The notes under the pieces: model-generated
Told to the model about the DNA's origin: nothing
The model's input: only the letters and a program-made list of their open reading frames with translations
Database searches by the model: none
Made by a program: the position numbers and the translations under genes
Source: Pirellulales bacterium
GTDB lineage: Bacteria > Planctomycetota > Planctomycetia > Pirellulales > UBA1268
Direction of reading: 5' to 3'
Length of the DNA stretch: 46,376 nucleotides
Assembly (NCBI GenBank): GCA_016779265.1
Contig: JADHNY010000020.1
Coordinates: 1-46,376, forward strand
Shown here: positions 1 to 8,265 of the stretch, piece by piece
Position numbering within the stretch: the first letter of the stretch is position 1
Layout: every line of letters starts with the position of its first letter

Positions 1-63
1 GTGAAACGATGCTTGCCGCCTCACGGGGCTGTGGGATACCACGCCCCCTGAGGCGAGCACAGC
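1..63 (+). rRNA. Possible 3' part of a 5S rRNA gene (truncated by window edge)
   Basis: The window opens with GTGAAACG, which resembles the conserved loop/helix II segment of bacterial 5S rRNA. Eight bases later a long hairpin begins (17-55): arms 17-23/49-55, a C-C mismatch, arms 25-29/43-47, a bulged T, arms 31-34/39-42 and a GATA tetraloop. The spacing from GTGAAACG to the hairpin and the hairpin size (39 nt against about 37) fit helices V/IV of 5S rRNA. About eight bases that could be the 3' strand of helix I follow. Against this, the hairpin is almost fully Watson-Crick and lacks the usual loop E bases. The 5' half lies outside the window, so closing helix I cannot be tested. A different structured RNA is quite possible. 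Confidence 0.3.
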
Positions 64-70
64 AGTTTCC

Positions 71-102
71 GTGTGCTTAAGGCAGATCTGTGTCAAGCAC
101 AC
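71..102 (+). other. Stem-loop in the transcribed spacer before the terminator
   Basis: An 8-bp perfect inverted repeat (71-78 with 95-102) encloses a 16-base loop. It lies between the 5S-like hairpin and the terminator at 127-159, so the transcript entering from the left appears structured along its whole visible length. This could be an RNA-processing site or part of the same RNA. No coding sequence is credible here. Confidence 0.45.
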
Positions 103-126
103 TCACCGCTGAACTCAACACAACCA

Positions 127-159
127 GGTAGAGACTCCCGGGAGTCTCTACCTTTTTTT
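127..159 (+). terminator. Strong intrinsic terminator
   Basis: A 26-base perfect palindrome (127-152, 13-bp arms meeting at CCCGGG) is followed directly by seven T residues (153-159). This is a textbook Rho-independent terminator for rightward transcription. It ends whatever RNA enters from the left edge, consistent with a stable RNA gene. Confidence 0.85.
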
Positions 160-556
160 CAGCTCGTTCGCGACGGGCTTGTGCAGTGCGTTGCCGTCGA
201 CGGCTCGGTGCACGCAGTCCAGGACGCGATTGACTGGGTGATCTGGCGAGATCTTGGCTGTAAAGACGATGGCAACAGCGTGTCGTTTGATCGCTAACGG
301 CTGCAGACTCATTCCGATCGTGACTCTTCAGACGCGACGCCAGAGAAGTTCGTTCAGTGGCAAAAAGGGCCACCCGATGCCCACTCGGCGTGCGATCTGC
401 TAGAATCGAGTCGAGGTGAGGCAGGAGCCTACGGGCCTCTGCCTTCGGCTTTCAGACCGGCCATGTCTTGGCTTCGGGCTGTTCGGCCTCGATGACGTTT
501 TTGTTCCTGTGCATCGCGGCGGTGTTCGCGGTCATGTTTCCCCGAAAGGCATTCCC
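160..556. other. Non-coding stretch upstream of the small lipoprotein
   Basis: No ORF here has a plausible product, and the short frames present overlap the terminator or lack recognisable features. TAGAAT at 401-406 could be a -10 element for the rightward lipoprotein gene, although no good -35 lies at the expected distance. Otherwise I see nothing. Confidence 0.4.
401..406 (+). promoter_or_regulatory. Candidate -10 element (TAGAAT)
   Basis: TAGAAT matches the sigma-70 -10 consensus at 5 of 6 positions and is the best such match in the gap between the terminator and the small lipoprotein start at 557. The sequence 17 bases upstream matches TTGACA at only about half its positions. A transcript starting near 413 would carry a leader of about 145 bases. 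Confidence 0.25.
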
Positions 557-730
557 ATGAAGAAGACTTGGTCTTTCTTTCTGTTCGCTCCCCTTCTCGC
601 CCTGACCCTCGCCGCTGTTGGCTGCGAAAGCACACCAGAAATCGATCCCGCCGACTCCGACACGAGTGAAGGCGATATCGAGCTGACCGAAGAGGAAGAG
701 GCCGGCGAGATGGAGATCGGCGAAAACTAG
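557..730 (+). CDS. Small acidic lipoprotein (57 aa)
   Basis: The protein starts MKKTW, has a hydrophobic segment (about residues 6-21) and a lipobox-like LAAVGC, so Cys23 would be lipidated and the product anchored in the membrane. The mature part is about 35 residues and very acidic: EEEE at its centre, only Glu/Asp among charged residues, no Lys or Arg. The ATG at 557 is preferred over an in-frame GTG-led extension from 416 because a signal peptide begins exactly there and GAAAGG lies upstream. The gene stands alone, followed by a strong hairpin. I do not recognise a family. Planctomycetes encode many such tiny lipoproteins of unknown role. Cation binding by the acidic tail is only inference. 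Confidence 0.7.
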   Translation: MKKTWSFFLFAPLLALTLAAVGCESTPEIDPADSDTSEGDIELTEEEEAGEMEIGEN

Positions 731-744
731 AGATCGCTTCCGCG

Positions 745-778
745 AGACGGGGCGGTGCGTCTGTGCACTGCCCCGTCT
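745..778 (+). terminator. 14-bp hairpin after the lipoprotein gene
   Basis: Arms 745-758 and 765-778 pair over 14 bp with one G-T wobble and a 6-base loop, beginning 15 bases after the lipoprotein stop. There is no T-run, so it is either an imperfect intrinsic terminator or a 3'-end stabilising structure. Confidence 0.5.
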
Positions 779-801
779 GCTGCGGGCCCGTCTGCTGCGG
801 G
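772..801. repeat. Tandem duplication, 15 bp x 2
   Basis: The 15-base unit CCCGTCTGCTGCGGG occurs at 772-786 and again, perfectly, at 787-801. The first copy overlaps the 3' arm of the hairpin at 745-778. It looks like a small local slippage duplication. Confidence 0.7.
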
Positions 802-896
802 CTTTCGAGCCGTCATCACAAACCACAGGCCGGCAGCGGCCTGCGGCTGCCTTCTTTCTGCAGTATTGCTCGCGGCCCTCACGGGACTCACACACC

Positions 897-2474
897 GTGG
901 CACCTCTTCTCTCTGCTTCTTCTGCTCATTCCGATGGCACCTCGCGGTGCCGTGTGGGTACCTCGCAGAAGTCTTGCGGAGTCCCAGCATGCAGTGCTGT
1001 TGCCGTGGTCTTGAGTGTGTTGTGCCTGTGCATGCAGCGTCCGGCATCTGCGACAGACACCCTGCCAACCGAGAAGCTCTGCACCCACTGCCATCGCCTG
1101 CCAGAGCCAGCCATTCTCCCTCAGTCGGCCTGGCCGGCCACGATCTGGCAGATGGCGGGGCTCGGTGGCTTCGCGACGAATCTTCCTGGTGACGTCGACG
1201 TCGAGGCAGTCGTCGACTGGTATGTGGCCAACGCGCCCGTCCGCCTTCCCGAGCCCACTACAGTGGCTGCCGCCGCAATACCGCATTTCCAGCCTGAGGC
1301 GGGCCTCTCCCTGCCGGCCCCTGCAGCCGTGCCCTTTGTGTCGAACCTGCTGGTCGCCGATCTCCTCCCCGCAGAGGGCCCCGAACTGATCCTCTGCGAC
1401 ATGCGAAATGGAGGCGTCTGGGCGGGCTCCGCCGATTCCGACGAGTGGCAGCCGCAACAGATCGCCAGCCTGCCAAGTCCGGCTCGCGCCGAAGCGGTCG
1501 ATCTCGACGCCGACGGCCGGATGGACCTCGTCGTGGCTGTGCTCGGCTCATCGATGGCCATGGATCATCTTCTCGGCCAAGTCGTCTGGCTGAGGCAGGC
1601 TGCAGACGGACGTTTTGACCCGGTGGTGTTGGCGGACGGCCTAGGCCGCGTGGCTGATGTGCAGCCGGTCGACATTGACGGCGATGGCGACATCGACCTC
1701 GCCGTCGCTGAGTTTGGCTGGCGGCAGACCGGCCATCTCCTGCTCTATGAAAACACCGCCGATGAAAATACTGCCGGCCCCGACGGGCCACCGTCGTTTC
1801 GGCGGATCGAAATCGATGGCCTTCACGGTGCGAGTCGGGTGGAGCCCGCTGACCTCGATGGAGACGGCAAGCTGGAACTCATCGCCCTCTACGCACAGGA
1901 ACACGAGGCTGTTCGCGTCTACCACCGTGGGGCCGCAGGCTGGACCGAGAGCCGCGACCTTTTCCGAGCACCACACCCAGCCTGGGGTCACTCAAGCATG
2001 CAGCTGATCGACCTCGATCGCGACGGCGACGACGATCTGCTACTCACCAACGGCGACGCCTACGACAACGCCCTGCTGAAGCCCTACCACGGCATCCGCT
2101 GGCTCGAGAATCGTGGCGAGTTCGAGTTTGTTGAGCATCACGTTGCCCATATGCCCGGTGCGTATGCAGCCGCCGCCGCTGATCTCGACGGCGACGGTGA
2201 TCTCGATCTGGTTGCCTCCGCACTCGCTGAGCCAGAAGCGGACGCCACCGTCGTGCAAAGCCTCGCATCGCTGCTCTGGCTTGAGCAGACGGAGCCGGGC
2301 ATCTTTCGCACCGAGGTGCTCGAAACCGGCGACCTTCGGCACCCCTATCTCACGCTGCATGACCACAACAGCGACGGCCTTCCAGACCTCTTCGTGGGCA
2401 ACGGCTGCTTTGACGACACGGCGATCGAGCCGACAGCGGCATCGGTGCGTGTCTGGACCAACCAAAGCCGCTAA
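897..2474 (+). CDS. FG-GAP/VCBS repeat protein with N-terminal mono-haem cytochrome motif
   Basis: A secreted 525-aa protein. A hydrophobic segment ending in ASA (about residues 31-52) looks like a signal peptide. One c-type haem site follows: CTHCH at Cys62, Cys65 and His66, with downstream sequence typical of planctomycete cytochrome/VCBS proteins. From about residue 130 to the end it is a seven-bladed-propeller-like repeat domain. At least six calcium-binding type loops of the DxDxDGxxDL form lie near residues 202, 259, 319, 372, 429 and 489. The GTG at 897 is uncertain because no strong ribosome site is visible, and a later GTG at 954 would also retain the hydrophobic segment. The next gene begins 10 bases after the stop, so the two are likely co-transcribed. 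The ligand or redox partner is unknown. Confidence 0.85.
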   Translation: MAPLLSASSAHSDGTSRCRVGTSQKSCGVPACSAVAVVLSVLCLCMQRPASATDTLPTEKLCTHCHRLPEPAILPQSAWPATIWQMAGLGGFATNLPGDVDVEAVVDWYVANAPVRLPEPTTVAAAAIPHFQPEAGLSLPAPAAVPFVSNLLVADLLPAEGPELILCDMRNGGVWAGSADSDEWQPQQIASLPSPARAEAVDLDADGRMDLVVAVLGSSMAMDHLLGQVVWLRQAADGRFDPVVLADGLGRVADVQPVDIDGDGDIDLAVAEFGWRQTGHLLLYENTADENTAGPDGPPSFRRIEIDGLHGASRVEPADLDGDGKLELIALYAQEHEAVRVYHRGAAGWTESRDLFRAPHPAWGHSSMQLIDLDRDGDDDLLLTNGDAYDNALLKPYHGIRWLENRGEFEFVEHHVAHMPGAYAAAAADLDGDGDLDLVASALAEPEADATVVQSLASLLWLEQTEPGIFRTEVLETGDLRHPYLTLHDHNSDGLPDLFVGNGCFDDTAIEPTAASVRVWTNQSR

Positions 2475-2484
2475 CGAGCCCGCT

Positions 2485-3723
2485 ATGGCTACTCCCCGCT
2501 CCCGCCGACGGTTTCTGCTCGCAGCACTCGGTGTGGTGATCGGAATGGCTGTCGGTGCCACAGTCAGCCTGAACTGGTCGTCGTACGATGCCCTCACCCC
2601 GATCCGCGACGCGTTGGCTGTTCACGACCTGCCCACCGCCGCACGCCTGCTCAACGACGCTGCCGAGACTCATCCCGGCTCCGCTGAGCGTGCGTTGCTC
2701 AAAGCCCGCTACCACCGCCGGATGGGACAGCTCCGTGCCTTTCGGCAAAGCCTGACCCTGGCGGCCAACCTCGGTAGCCCACCCGAGGCACTCGAGCGTG
2801 AGCAGATCCTGATGCTCGCACAGCAAGGACAGCTTTCGGTGAGCTCAGCGGAGGTGTCCGAACTGCTCGCCGCCCCCGGCGATGACACGCTGGAGATCTA
2901 CCAAGCAGTGGTACGAGGCTGCCTGACCACGATGCAGCTCGGCGAAGCGGAACTCTTTCTCGATGGCTGGCAGAGCGACTACCCAGACGATCCGATGCCC
3001 GACTACTACCTCGGCCTGATCGACGAGCATCGGCGAAACTGGCCTGCAGCTGCGACCGCCTTTGCCAGTGCGGTTGAGAAAGGCCTCATCGATCAGCAAC
3101 AGGCCCGGCGTCATCTTGCCGATGCGCTGCGATCGGATCACCACTACCGTGAAGCGGTTACTGAGTACGAACGGTGTGATCAAGACGACGTGGGGGTCTT
3201 GCGTGGGCTCGCAGGCTGCTACGAATCTCTCCGCGATCTTGATGCCGCCACAAGGGTCTACGCCCAGCTGCTGGCCCGCTTCCCAGAAGACCCGGCAGCC
3301 CTCTCAGCCGCTGGCCGTCTGGCAGCTCGGCGTGGTGACCACCAGACCGCGGCCGTGCAGCTTGCGCGTGCGGTGGAGCTCAACCCCAGTGACATGCAGG
3401 CCTGGCATGCACTCGGCTGGACGCAAGTGGCCCTGGGCACGCCAGACGTGGCCCAGACGGCCTTTCGAAAGGCCGTCCGGCTCAGTGAACAGATCCAGCG
3501 AACCGAGCACCTCCGTCGCCGCGTCGAGGAGCAGCCGGCAAATCCCACGTTTCGCCTTCAGCTCGCAGATATTTTCCTCGCCGAGGGACGCATCGACGAT
3601 GGCCTGATGTGGCTCAGGAGCGTGTTGCAGGTCGATCCCGACAACGCCGAGGCTCGCCAGGCTCTTGAGGCGTATTCCAGCACCACAGAAGCTGCCCCTG
3701 CACCGCCCGTCACCGCCTTCTAA
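2485..3723 (+). CDS. Membrane-anchored TPR-repeat protein
   Basis: A 412-aa protein. A basic N terminus (RSRRR) precedes one transmembrane or uncleaved signal segment (about residues 10-28). The rest is helical tetratricopeptide repeats. At least five or six repeats are recognisable by the A-x3-G/Y...A...P pattern, the clearest between about residues 180 and 400 (for example around the segments with AVELNPSDMQAWHALG and LQVDPDNAEA). TPR arrays bind partner proteins, so this is probably a periplasm-facing scaffold for the FG-GAP cytochrome encoded just upstream. The start at 2485 is chosen because it gives the membrane anchor. The longer in-frame extension from 2113 only overlaps the upstream gene. 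The stop lies inside a terminator hairpin. Confidence 0.85.
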   Translation: MATPRSRRRFLLAALGVVIGMAVGATVSLNWSSYDALTPIRDALAVHDLPTAARLLNDAAETHPGSAERALLKARYHRRMGQLRAFRQSLTLAANLGSPPEALEREQILMLAQQGQLSVSSAEVSELLAAPGDDTLEIYQAVVRGCLTTMQLGEAELFLDGWQSDYPDDPMPDYYLGLIDEHRRNWPAAATAFASAVEKGLIDQQQARRHLADALRSDHHYREAVTEYERCDQDDVGVLRGLAGCYESLRDLDAATRVYAQLLARFPEDPAALSAAGRLAARRGDHQTAAVQLARAVELNPSDMQAWHALGWTQVALGTPDVAQTAFRKAVRLSEQIQRTEHLRRRVEEQPANPTFRLQLADIFLAEGRIDDGLMWLRSVLQVDPDNAEARQALEAYSSTTEAAPAPPVTAF

Positions 3724-3741
3724 AATAGAGAAGGCGGTTTT
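3712..3741 (+). terminator. Intrinsic terminator overlapping the TPR gene stop
   Basis: A 10-bp perfect stem (3712-3721 with 3729-3738) and a 7-base loop lead into TTTT. The TAA stop at 3721-3723 lies at the stem-loop junction. A second small dyad (TTTCTCG/CGAGAAA) follows at about 3740-3754. It probably ends the FG-GAP/TPR transcript before the DUF1592 gene. Confidence 0.6.
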
Positions 3742-3787
3742 CTCGTCGCGAGAAAGCGGTTTTCGTGGCGGAGAAACGGGTATAGAC

Positions 3788-6211
3788 GTGGGTGCTTGCG
3801 ATGGCAATCGAACGTGGCAGGCGTGCTGCCTCAGGGTCGCGTCTGCCGTGGGGCTGATCGGCATCTCTTCTGCAGCGGCTGCGGTCGCCGACGATCTCCC
3901 CGCGTCCCCTCCCCAGGCTGTTGCTCAGCTTTTGAACACCAGCTGCCTCGCCTGCCATGAGGGTGATGCGGCCGAAGCGGGCCTCGACCTGACGTCGCTG
4001 GGGAGTCCATTGGCCACGCCCGCCGACCTCACTAGCTGGATCCGCGTGATCGATCGCGTGCACGATGGCGAGATGCCCCCAGCGGATGCAGAGGAGCTCC
4101 CGGCCCGTGTCCGCGAGGAGTTTGTAGACGCCGCTGGCACCTGGCTCCGCCGTCTTCAGGAGCAGCAGTGGCGAGAGAGTGGCCGTGTTCAGGGCCGTCG
4201 ACTCACCCATCTGCAGCTCGAGCGAACCATTCACGACCTCCTCGGCATCGACATTCCGCTGGCGAGTCTGCTGCCTGATGAGCCCCGCACAAATGGCTTC
4301 ACGACCGTCTCGTCCGGTCAGTCGATGAGCCACTTTCAGCTCCAAGACCACCTCGAGCTCATCGACATCGCGCTCGACGAAGCCTTTCGCCGTGCGACCA
4401 CGCCCACCGACGAGTGGAGCCGCCTGCTGCTGCCTGAGGAGCTCTGTCGACAAGATCCGAATCGCCGCTGCCGCGAGCCGGAACTGATCGACGGCAAAGC
4501 CGTCACCTGGAACGGCGGTGTGATCTACTACGGCCGACTGCCCGCCACCCGCGCCAGCGAGTCTGGCTGGTATCGCTTTACGGTGAAGGCATCGGCGGTC
4601 AACGTGCCTGAAGACCACGGGGTGTGGTGCTCCGTGCGAACCGGCATGTGCGTCTCCAGTGCCCCGCTGTTGGAATGGGCCACCGCTTTTGAGGCCACCG
4701 CCGAGCCGGGCGAGTGGACCTTCGAGACATGGCTTCCCGCAGGGCACATGCTGGAGATCCGGCCTGCCGACACCACACTCAAGCAGGCCCGGTTTGCGGG
4801 TGGCCAGATCGGCACCGGCGAAGGTGCCCCGCAGAACGTCTGCGGCGTTGCCCTGCATGAAGTGCTGATGGAGCGGATTCATCGCGCGGGCAGCGACGAC
4901 ACGGTGCGACAGCGGCTCTTCGCCGACCTCCCACTCTCCTCCGAGCCCACCCCTGCGCTGGCTGCAGAGACCTCGGACGCCGCTCTCGCCCGACTGATCG
5001 AGCGATTTGCCAGCCGCAGCTTCCGCAGACCGGTCAGCGACGACGACGTGGCGGCCTATGTTCAGCTCGCGAACGCCAAGCGAGCCAGCGGGAGTTCGTT
5101 CCTCGACTCCGTGCGGAGTGGCTACCGGGCGATCCTCTGCTCACCGAGATTCCTCTACCTGCAGGAGACTCCAGGCGAACTCGACGACTTCGCGATCGCC
5201 TCTCGGCTGAGCTACTTCCTCTGGAACTCCATGCCGGATGAGGCCCTGATGCACCTCGCCGCTGAGGGCCGGCTCCGCGATCCAGCGACGATTCGTCGCG
5301 AGGTCGATCGCATGCTTGCCGACGACCGCGGCCGCCAGTTTGTTGAAGACCTCGCGAATGAATGGCTCGACCTCTCGGAAATCGACTTCACACAGCCAGA
5401 CCGCCGCCTGTTTCGAAGTTTTGACCAGGTGGTCCAGCAGTCGATGCTCGCCGAAACCCAGAACTATCTCGCTGCCATGCTGCGAGAGAACCGGGACATC
5501 CGGGAGCTCGTGCAGTCCGACTCCACCTTCCTCAACAGTCGCCTCGCTCGCTACTACGACATCGACGGCGTGGAGGGAGACGCGATGCGCCGCGTGCTCC
5601 TTTCTGCAGACAACCACCGCGGTGGTGGTGTGCTCACCCAGGGCGCGATCCTCAAAGTCACCGCGAATGGAACAAACACGTCACCGGTTCTCCGTGGCAT
5701 CTGGGTTTCGGAGCGGCTGCTGGGCCTCGACGTTCCGCCACCCCCTGCGAACGTTCCGGCTGTTGAACCTGATATTCGCGGCGCGACCACCATTCGTGAA
5801 CTGCTCGCCAAACACCGTGCCGATGTTTCGTGTGCTGCCTGTCACGCAAAGTTTGACCCTCCAGGCTACGCCTTGGAGAACTACGACCCGACCGGCCGAT
5901 GGCGTGAAGAGTATCCCGTGGTGCAAAACGGAAACCGCACCGACGGAACCGTGATCGACGCCAGCTACGAACTCGACGATGGACGCGGCTTTGCAGACGT
6001 CGCAGGCCTGGTGCGTCTCCTCGCCGACGATCCGCGAGGACTCACCAAGGGCGTGGCAGCCCGCCTGCTGACGTATAGCACTGGGGCTCCAGTTACCTAC
6101 GCCGACCGACAAGACCTTGATGACATCGCTGGAGCAGTCAGCGGCCACGGCTTCGGCTTCCGCTCACTGGTGGCCGAGGTCGCAGTCAGCCGTCCGTTTC
6201 GCATAAAGTAG
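3788..6211 (+). CDS. Planctomycete cytochrome protein with DUF1587-DUF1592-DUF1588-DUF1585 type domains
   Basis: An exported protein of about 807 aa. A signal peptide (residues 1 to about 34, ending AVA) is followed by a PSCyt1-like haem motif (Cys53, Cys56, His57 in CLACHEG) and by regions matching DUF1587, DUF1595/DUF1592 (rich in RSGYRAILCSPRFLY-type sequence) and DUF1588. DUF1588 carries a second haem site (Cys682, Cys685, His686) and the signature DPPGYALENYDPTGRWR. A DUF1585-like tail follows. The start is taken as GTG 3788 with AGAAACGGG upstream; the open frame extends further left into the terminator and previous gene, which is unlikely to be translated. These proteins are typical of Planctomycetes. 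Their role is unproven but often linked to extracellular polysaccharide use. The DUF1552 partner follows 63 bases downstream. Confidence 0.88.
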   Translation: MGACDGNRTWQACCLRVASAVGLIGISSAAAAVADDLPASPPQAVAQLLNTSCLACHEGDAAEAGLDLTSLGSPLATPADLTSWIRVIDRVHDGEMPPADAEELPARVREEFVDAAGTWLRRLQEQQWRESGRVQGRRLTHLQLERTIHDLLGIDIPLASLLPDEPRTNGFTTVSSGQSMSHFQLQDHLELIDIALDEAFRRATTPTDEWSRLLLPEELCRQDPNRRCREPELIDGKAVTWNGGVIYYGRLPATRASESGWYRFTVKASAVNVPEDHGVWCSVRTGMCVSSAPLLEWATAFEATAEPGEWTFETWLPAGHMLEIRPADTTLKQARFAGGQIGTGEGAPQNVCGVALHEVLMERIHRAGSDDTVRQRLFADLPLSSEPTPALAAETSDAALARLIERFASRSFRRPVSDDDVAAYVQLANAKRASGSSFLDSVRSGYRAILCSPRFLYLQETPGELDDFAIASRLSYFLWNSMPDEALMHLAAEGRLRDPATIRREVDRMLADDRGRQFVEDLANEWLDLSEIDFTQPDRRLFRSFDQVVQQSMLAETQNYLAAMLRENRDIRELVQSDSTFLNSRLARYYDIDGVEGDAMRRVLLSADNHRGGGVLTQGAILKVTANGTNTSPVLRGIWVSERLLGLDVPPPPANVPAVEPDIRGATTIRELLAKHRADVSCAACHAKFDPPGYALENYDPTGRWREEYPVVQNGNRTDGTVIDASYELDDGRGFADVAGLVRLLADDPRGLTKGVAARLLTYSTGAPVTYADRQDLDDIAGAVSGHGFGFRSLVAEVAVSRPFRIK

Positions 6212-6274
6212 CGTTTCAAAAGCAAACTCAGTGCCTCTTAAAAGCAGTGCATCCCAAACACCCAGGACAGCCCT

Positions 6275-7561
6275 ATGGCCGCCCCCTTCAACATCACCCT
6301 CGGCCGTCGCATGCATCGTCGCACGGTTCTTCGCGGAGCAGGTGTGGCGCTTGCACTGCCCTGGATGACCGCCATGCAGCGGGCGGCCAACGGTGGTGAA
6401 GCAGAAGCCGCGCCACGGCGATTTGTTGCCATGACGCTCGGGCTCGGCCTGCATGGTCCCAACCTGAACCCCGCCAACGCCGGACGAGACTACACGCCAA
6501 GCAGCTACCTTGAGCCTCTGCAGGATATCCGTGACCGCTTTACGGTGATCTCGGGCAGTTCACACCCTGGCGTGACCGGCGGCCACCGGGCCGAGGCCAG
6601 CATCCTCTCGGCGAACACCGCAGCACCGGTGGGGCGAGGAAAGAACTCCATCTCGCTCGACCAGTTCATGGCGAAGCATCTCGGCAGTCACACCCGCTTC
6701 CCCTCTCTCGTGCTCTCCAGTAGCGGTAGCAACAGCCCGTCATACACCGAGCAAGGCAGCATGATCGCGGCGGAGTCATCGCCCAGCCAGCTCTACATGC
6801 AGCTGTTTGTTGACGACTCTCCTGCCGAACAGGCCCGTCAAGCTCAGCGTCTGCTTGAGGGTCGCAGCATCATGGACCTGGTGGCAGACGATGCTCGCCG
6901 GCTGCGTCGTGAACTCGGTGCTGGCGACCGTGATCGCCTCGACTCATATGAGACCAGCGTCCGCGAGCTTGAGCGGCGATTGCAGGAATCCGCCGAGTGG
7001 GCCCGCCGGCCGAAGCCTCGCGTTGATTTTCCAAAGCCGATCGACATCAGCGATCCGAACGATTTCATTGGCCGGCAGCGACTGATGAGTGAGATGGTAC
7101 GGCTTGCTCTGCAGACCGACTCTACCCGTTACATCACCTACCACCTCGGCACGGGTGGCGGCGTAATCCCGCTTCCGGGCGTCGACGACGGCTATCACAA
7201 CCTCAGCCATCATGGCCTCGACGAGGACAAGATCGCTCAGCTGGCGATCGTCGAGAAGGCGATCATCAGCGCCTGGGGATCGTTCCTCCGTGACCTCGCC
7301 GCCACTGACGACAACGGCTCGAGCCTGCTCGACAGCACCTCCGTGCTGCTCACGAGCAACCTTGGCAACGCCTCCAACCACGACAACCGCAACATGCCTG
7401 TGCTGCTTGCCGGCGGTCGCTTCCGCCACGGTCAGCATCTCGCCTTTGATGAGCGAAACAACTATCCGCTGACCAACCTGTTCGTCAGCCTCTTGCAGGA
7501 ACAGGGCATGGAGATCGACCGCTTTGCCAGCAGCACAGGCACGATGACCGGTATTGTGTGA
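6275..7561 (+). CDS. DUF1552 domain-containing exported protein
   Basis: A 428-aa protein of the DUF1552 family, the usual genetic partner of DUF1592-type cytochromes. The N terminus has paired arginines ([13 protein letters not shown]) before a hydrophobic stretch ending near residue 35, a likely twin-arginine export signal. The body has family features: [23 protein letters not shown] at about residues 89-100, [10 protein letters not shown], a central helical region with ARRLRRELG, and near the C terminus [24 protein letters not shown], which resembles the alkaline-phosphatase-like DUF1501 fold. The start at 6275 is an ATG in a good position for the Tat signal. The product is probably folded in the cytoplasm and exported, with a substrate shared with the upstream haem protein. 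Its biochemical activity is not known. Confidence 0.88.
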   Translation: MAAPFNITLGRRMHRRTVLRGAGVALALPWMTAMQRAANGGEAEAAPRRFVAMTLGLGLHGPNLNPANAGRDYTPSSYLEPLQDIRDRFTVISGSSHPGVTGGHRAEASILSANTAAPVGRGKNSISLDQFMAKHLGSHTRFPSLVLSSSGSNSPSYTEQGSMIAAESSPSQLYMQLFVDDSPAEQARQAQRLLEGRSIMDLVADDARRLRRELGAGDRDRLDSYETSVRELERRLQESAEWARRPKPRVDFPKPIDISDPNDFIGRQRLMSEMVRLALQTDSTRYITYHLGTGGGVIPLPGVDDGYHNLSHHGLDEDKIAQLAIVEKAIISAWGSFLRDLAATDDNGSSLLDSTSVLLTSNLGNASNHDNRNMPVLLAGGRFRHGQHLAFDERNNYPLTNLFVSLLQEQGMEIDRFASSTGTMTGIV

Positions 7562-7577
7562 GTATGGCTTTGCAGAC

Positions 7578-8198
7578 CTAGTTGAGTTCCATCGCGCGGA
7601 TGTCGCGATACTCAACCTTCATCACCAATCCGCCGTGAATCTGCAGGCCGATTGGCCCTGCCTCGGCATACTTGTCGTTGGTGTAGCTTGAGACCTGCTC
7701 GCCATTGAGCCAGACCGTGAAGGTGTTTCCCTTGGCCTGCACACGCAGCCGATTCCAGTCGCCTTCCTTGAGAAGCTCGCCAGCTCGCTTCGCCTGGGCT
7801 TCCTCCGGATAGCCCCCCACGTAAAACGAGCAGGTCATATCGCGTTTGAGGCTTCGGGAGACCCCGATCTGAACCTGCACCTCAGGCTTTCGCATCATCA
7901 CGCCGCTATCGATCTCACCGGAAAACCGCACCTCGCACTCGAAGATCACGTCTCCATACGACGCGTCGGTGTAGAGCATCGAGCCCTTCTTCTCTTCGTC
8001 GTTCAGGCCTGTCAGCACGCCATTCGCCACCGTCCAGTACTGCGGCTCTTTGGTATGCCAGCCTGAAAGATCAGTGCCGCTGAAGATCGGCGAGAGTTCC
8101 GACGTCGGTGGCACTTCCGCCGTTGCCCTTTCACACGACGAGACAGCCACCACAGCCACCAGCAGACACACGAGACAACGCACCACAACGCGCAGCAT
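7578..8198 (-). CDS. DUF1080 (3-keto-disaccharide hydrolase-like) secreted protein
   Basis: A 206-aa protein with a signal peptide (MLRVVVRCLVCLLVAVVAVSS) whose cysteine could be a lipidation site. It is followed by one DUF1080 jelly-roll domain filling the rest of the chain: FSGTDLSGWHTKEPQYWTVANG near the start, then GSMLYTDASYGD, FSGEIDSGVMMR, KEGDWNRLRVQAKGNTFTVWLNGE and GPIGLQIHGG at the end. These blocks are characteristic. Some family members hydrolyse 3-keto-glycosides, and others are probably carbohydrate-binding. The ATG at 8198 is chosen over 8213 because GGAGG lies about five bases before it. It converges with DUF1552, 16 bases between stops, and may share a transcript with the unknown gene upstream (8266-8883). 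Confidence 0.88.
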   Translation of the reverse strand: MLRVVVRCLVCLLVAVVAVSSCERATAEVPPTSELSPIFSGTDLSGWHTKEPQYWTVANGVLTGLNDEEKKGSMLYTDASYGDVIFECEVRFSGEIDSGVMMRKPEVQVQIGVSRSLKRDMTCSFYVGGYPEEAQAKRAGELLKEGDWNRLRVQAKGNTFTVWLNGEQVSSYTNDKYAEAGPIGLQIHGGLVMKVEYRDIRAMELN

Positions 8199-8265
8199 GA
8201 GTTCCTCCCTCACAAACTCGAACCACCATCTCGGGGCTCGACGGATTTCTAGTTAGGCCAACAGC

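Noticed and set aside
73-297. 74-aa ORF over the terminator at the left edge
   Set aside because: It would have to be translated through a 13-bp perfect terminator stem and shows no family features.
755-1192. 145-aa ORF overlapping the start of the FG-GAP gene
   Set aside because: It is in a different frame from the haem and FG-GAP motifs and runs across the 15-bp duplication. It has no domain.
2113-2484. N-terminal extension of the TPR protein
   Set aside because: It would overlap the FG-GAP gene by over 350 bases in another frame. The ATG at 2485 begins a proper membrane anchor.
3710-4882. 390-aa minus-strand ORF inside the DUF1592-type gene
   Set aside because: It is antisense to a gene with clear haem and DUF signatures and has no protein family features of its own.
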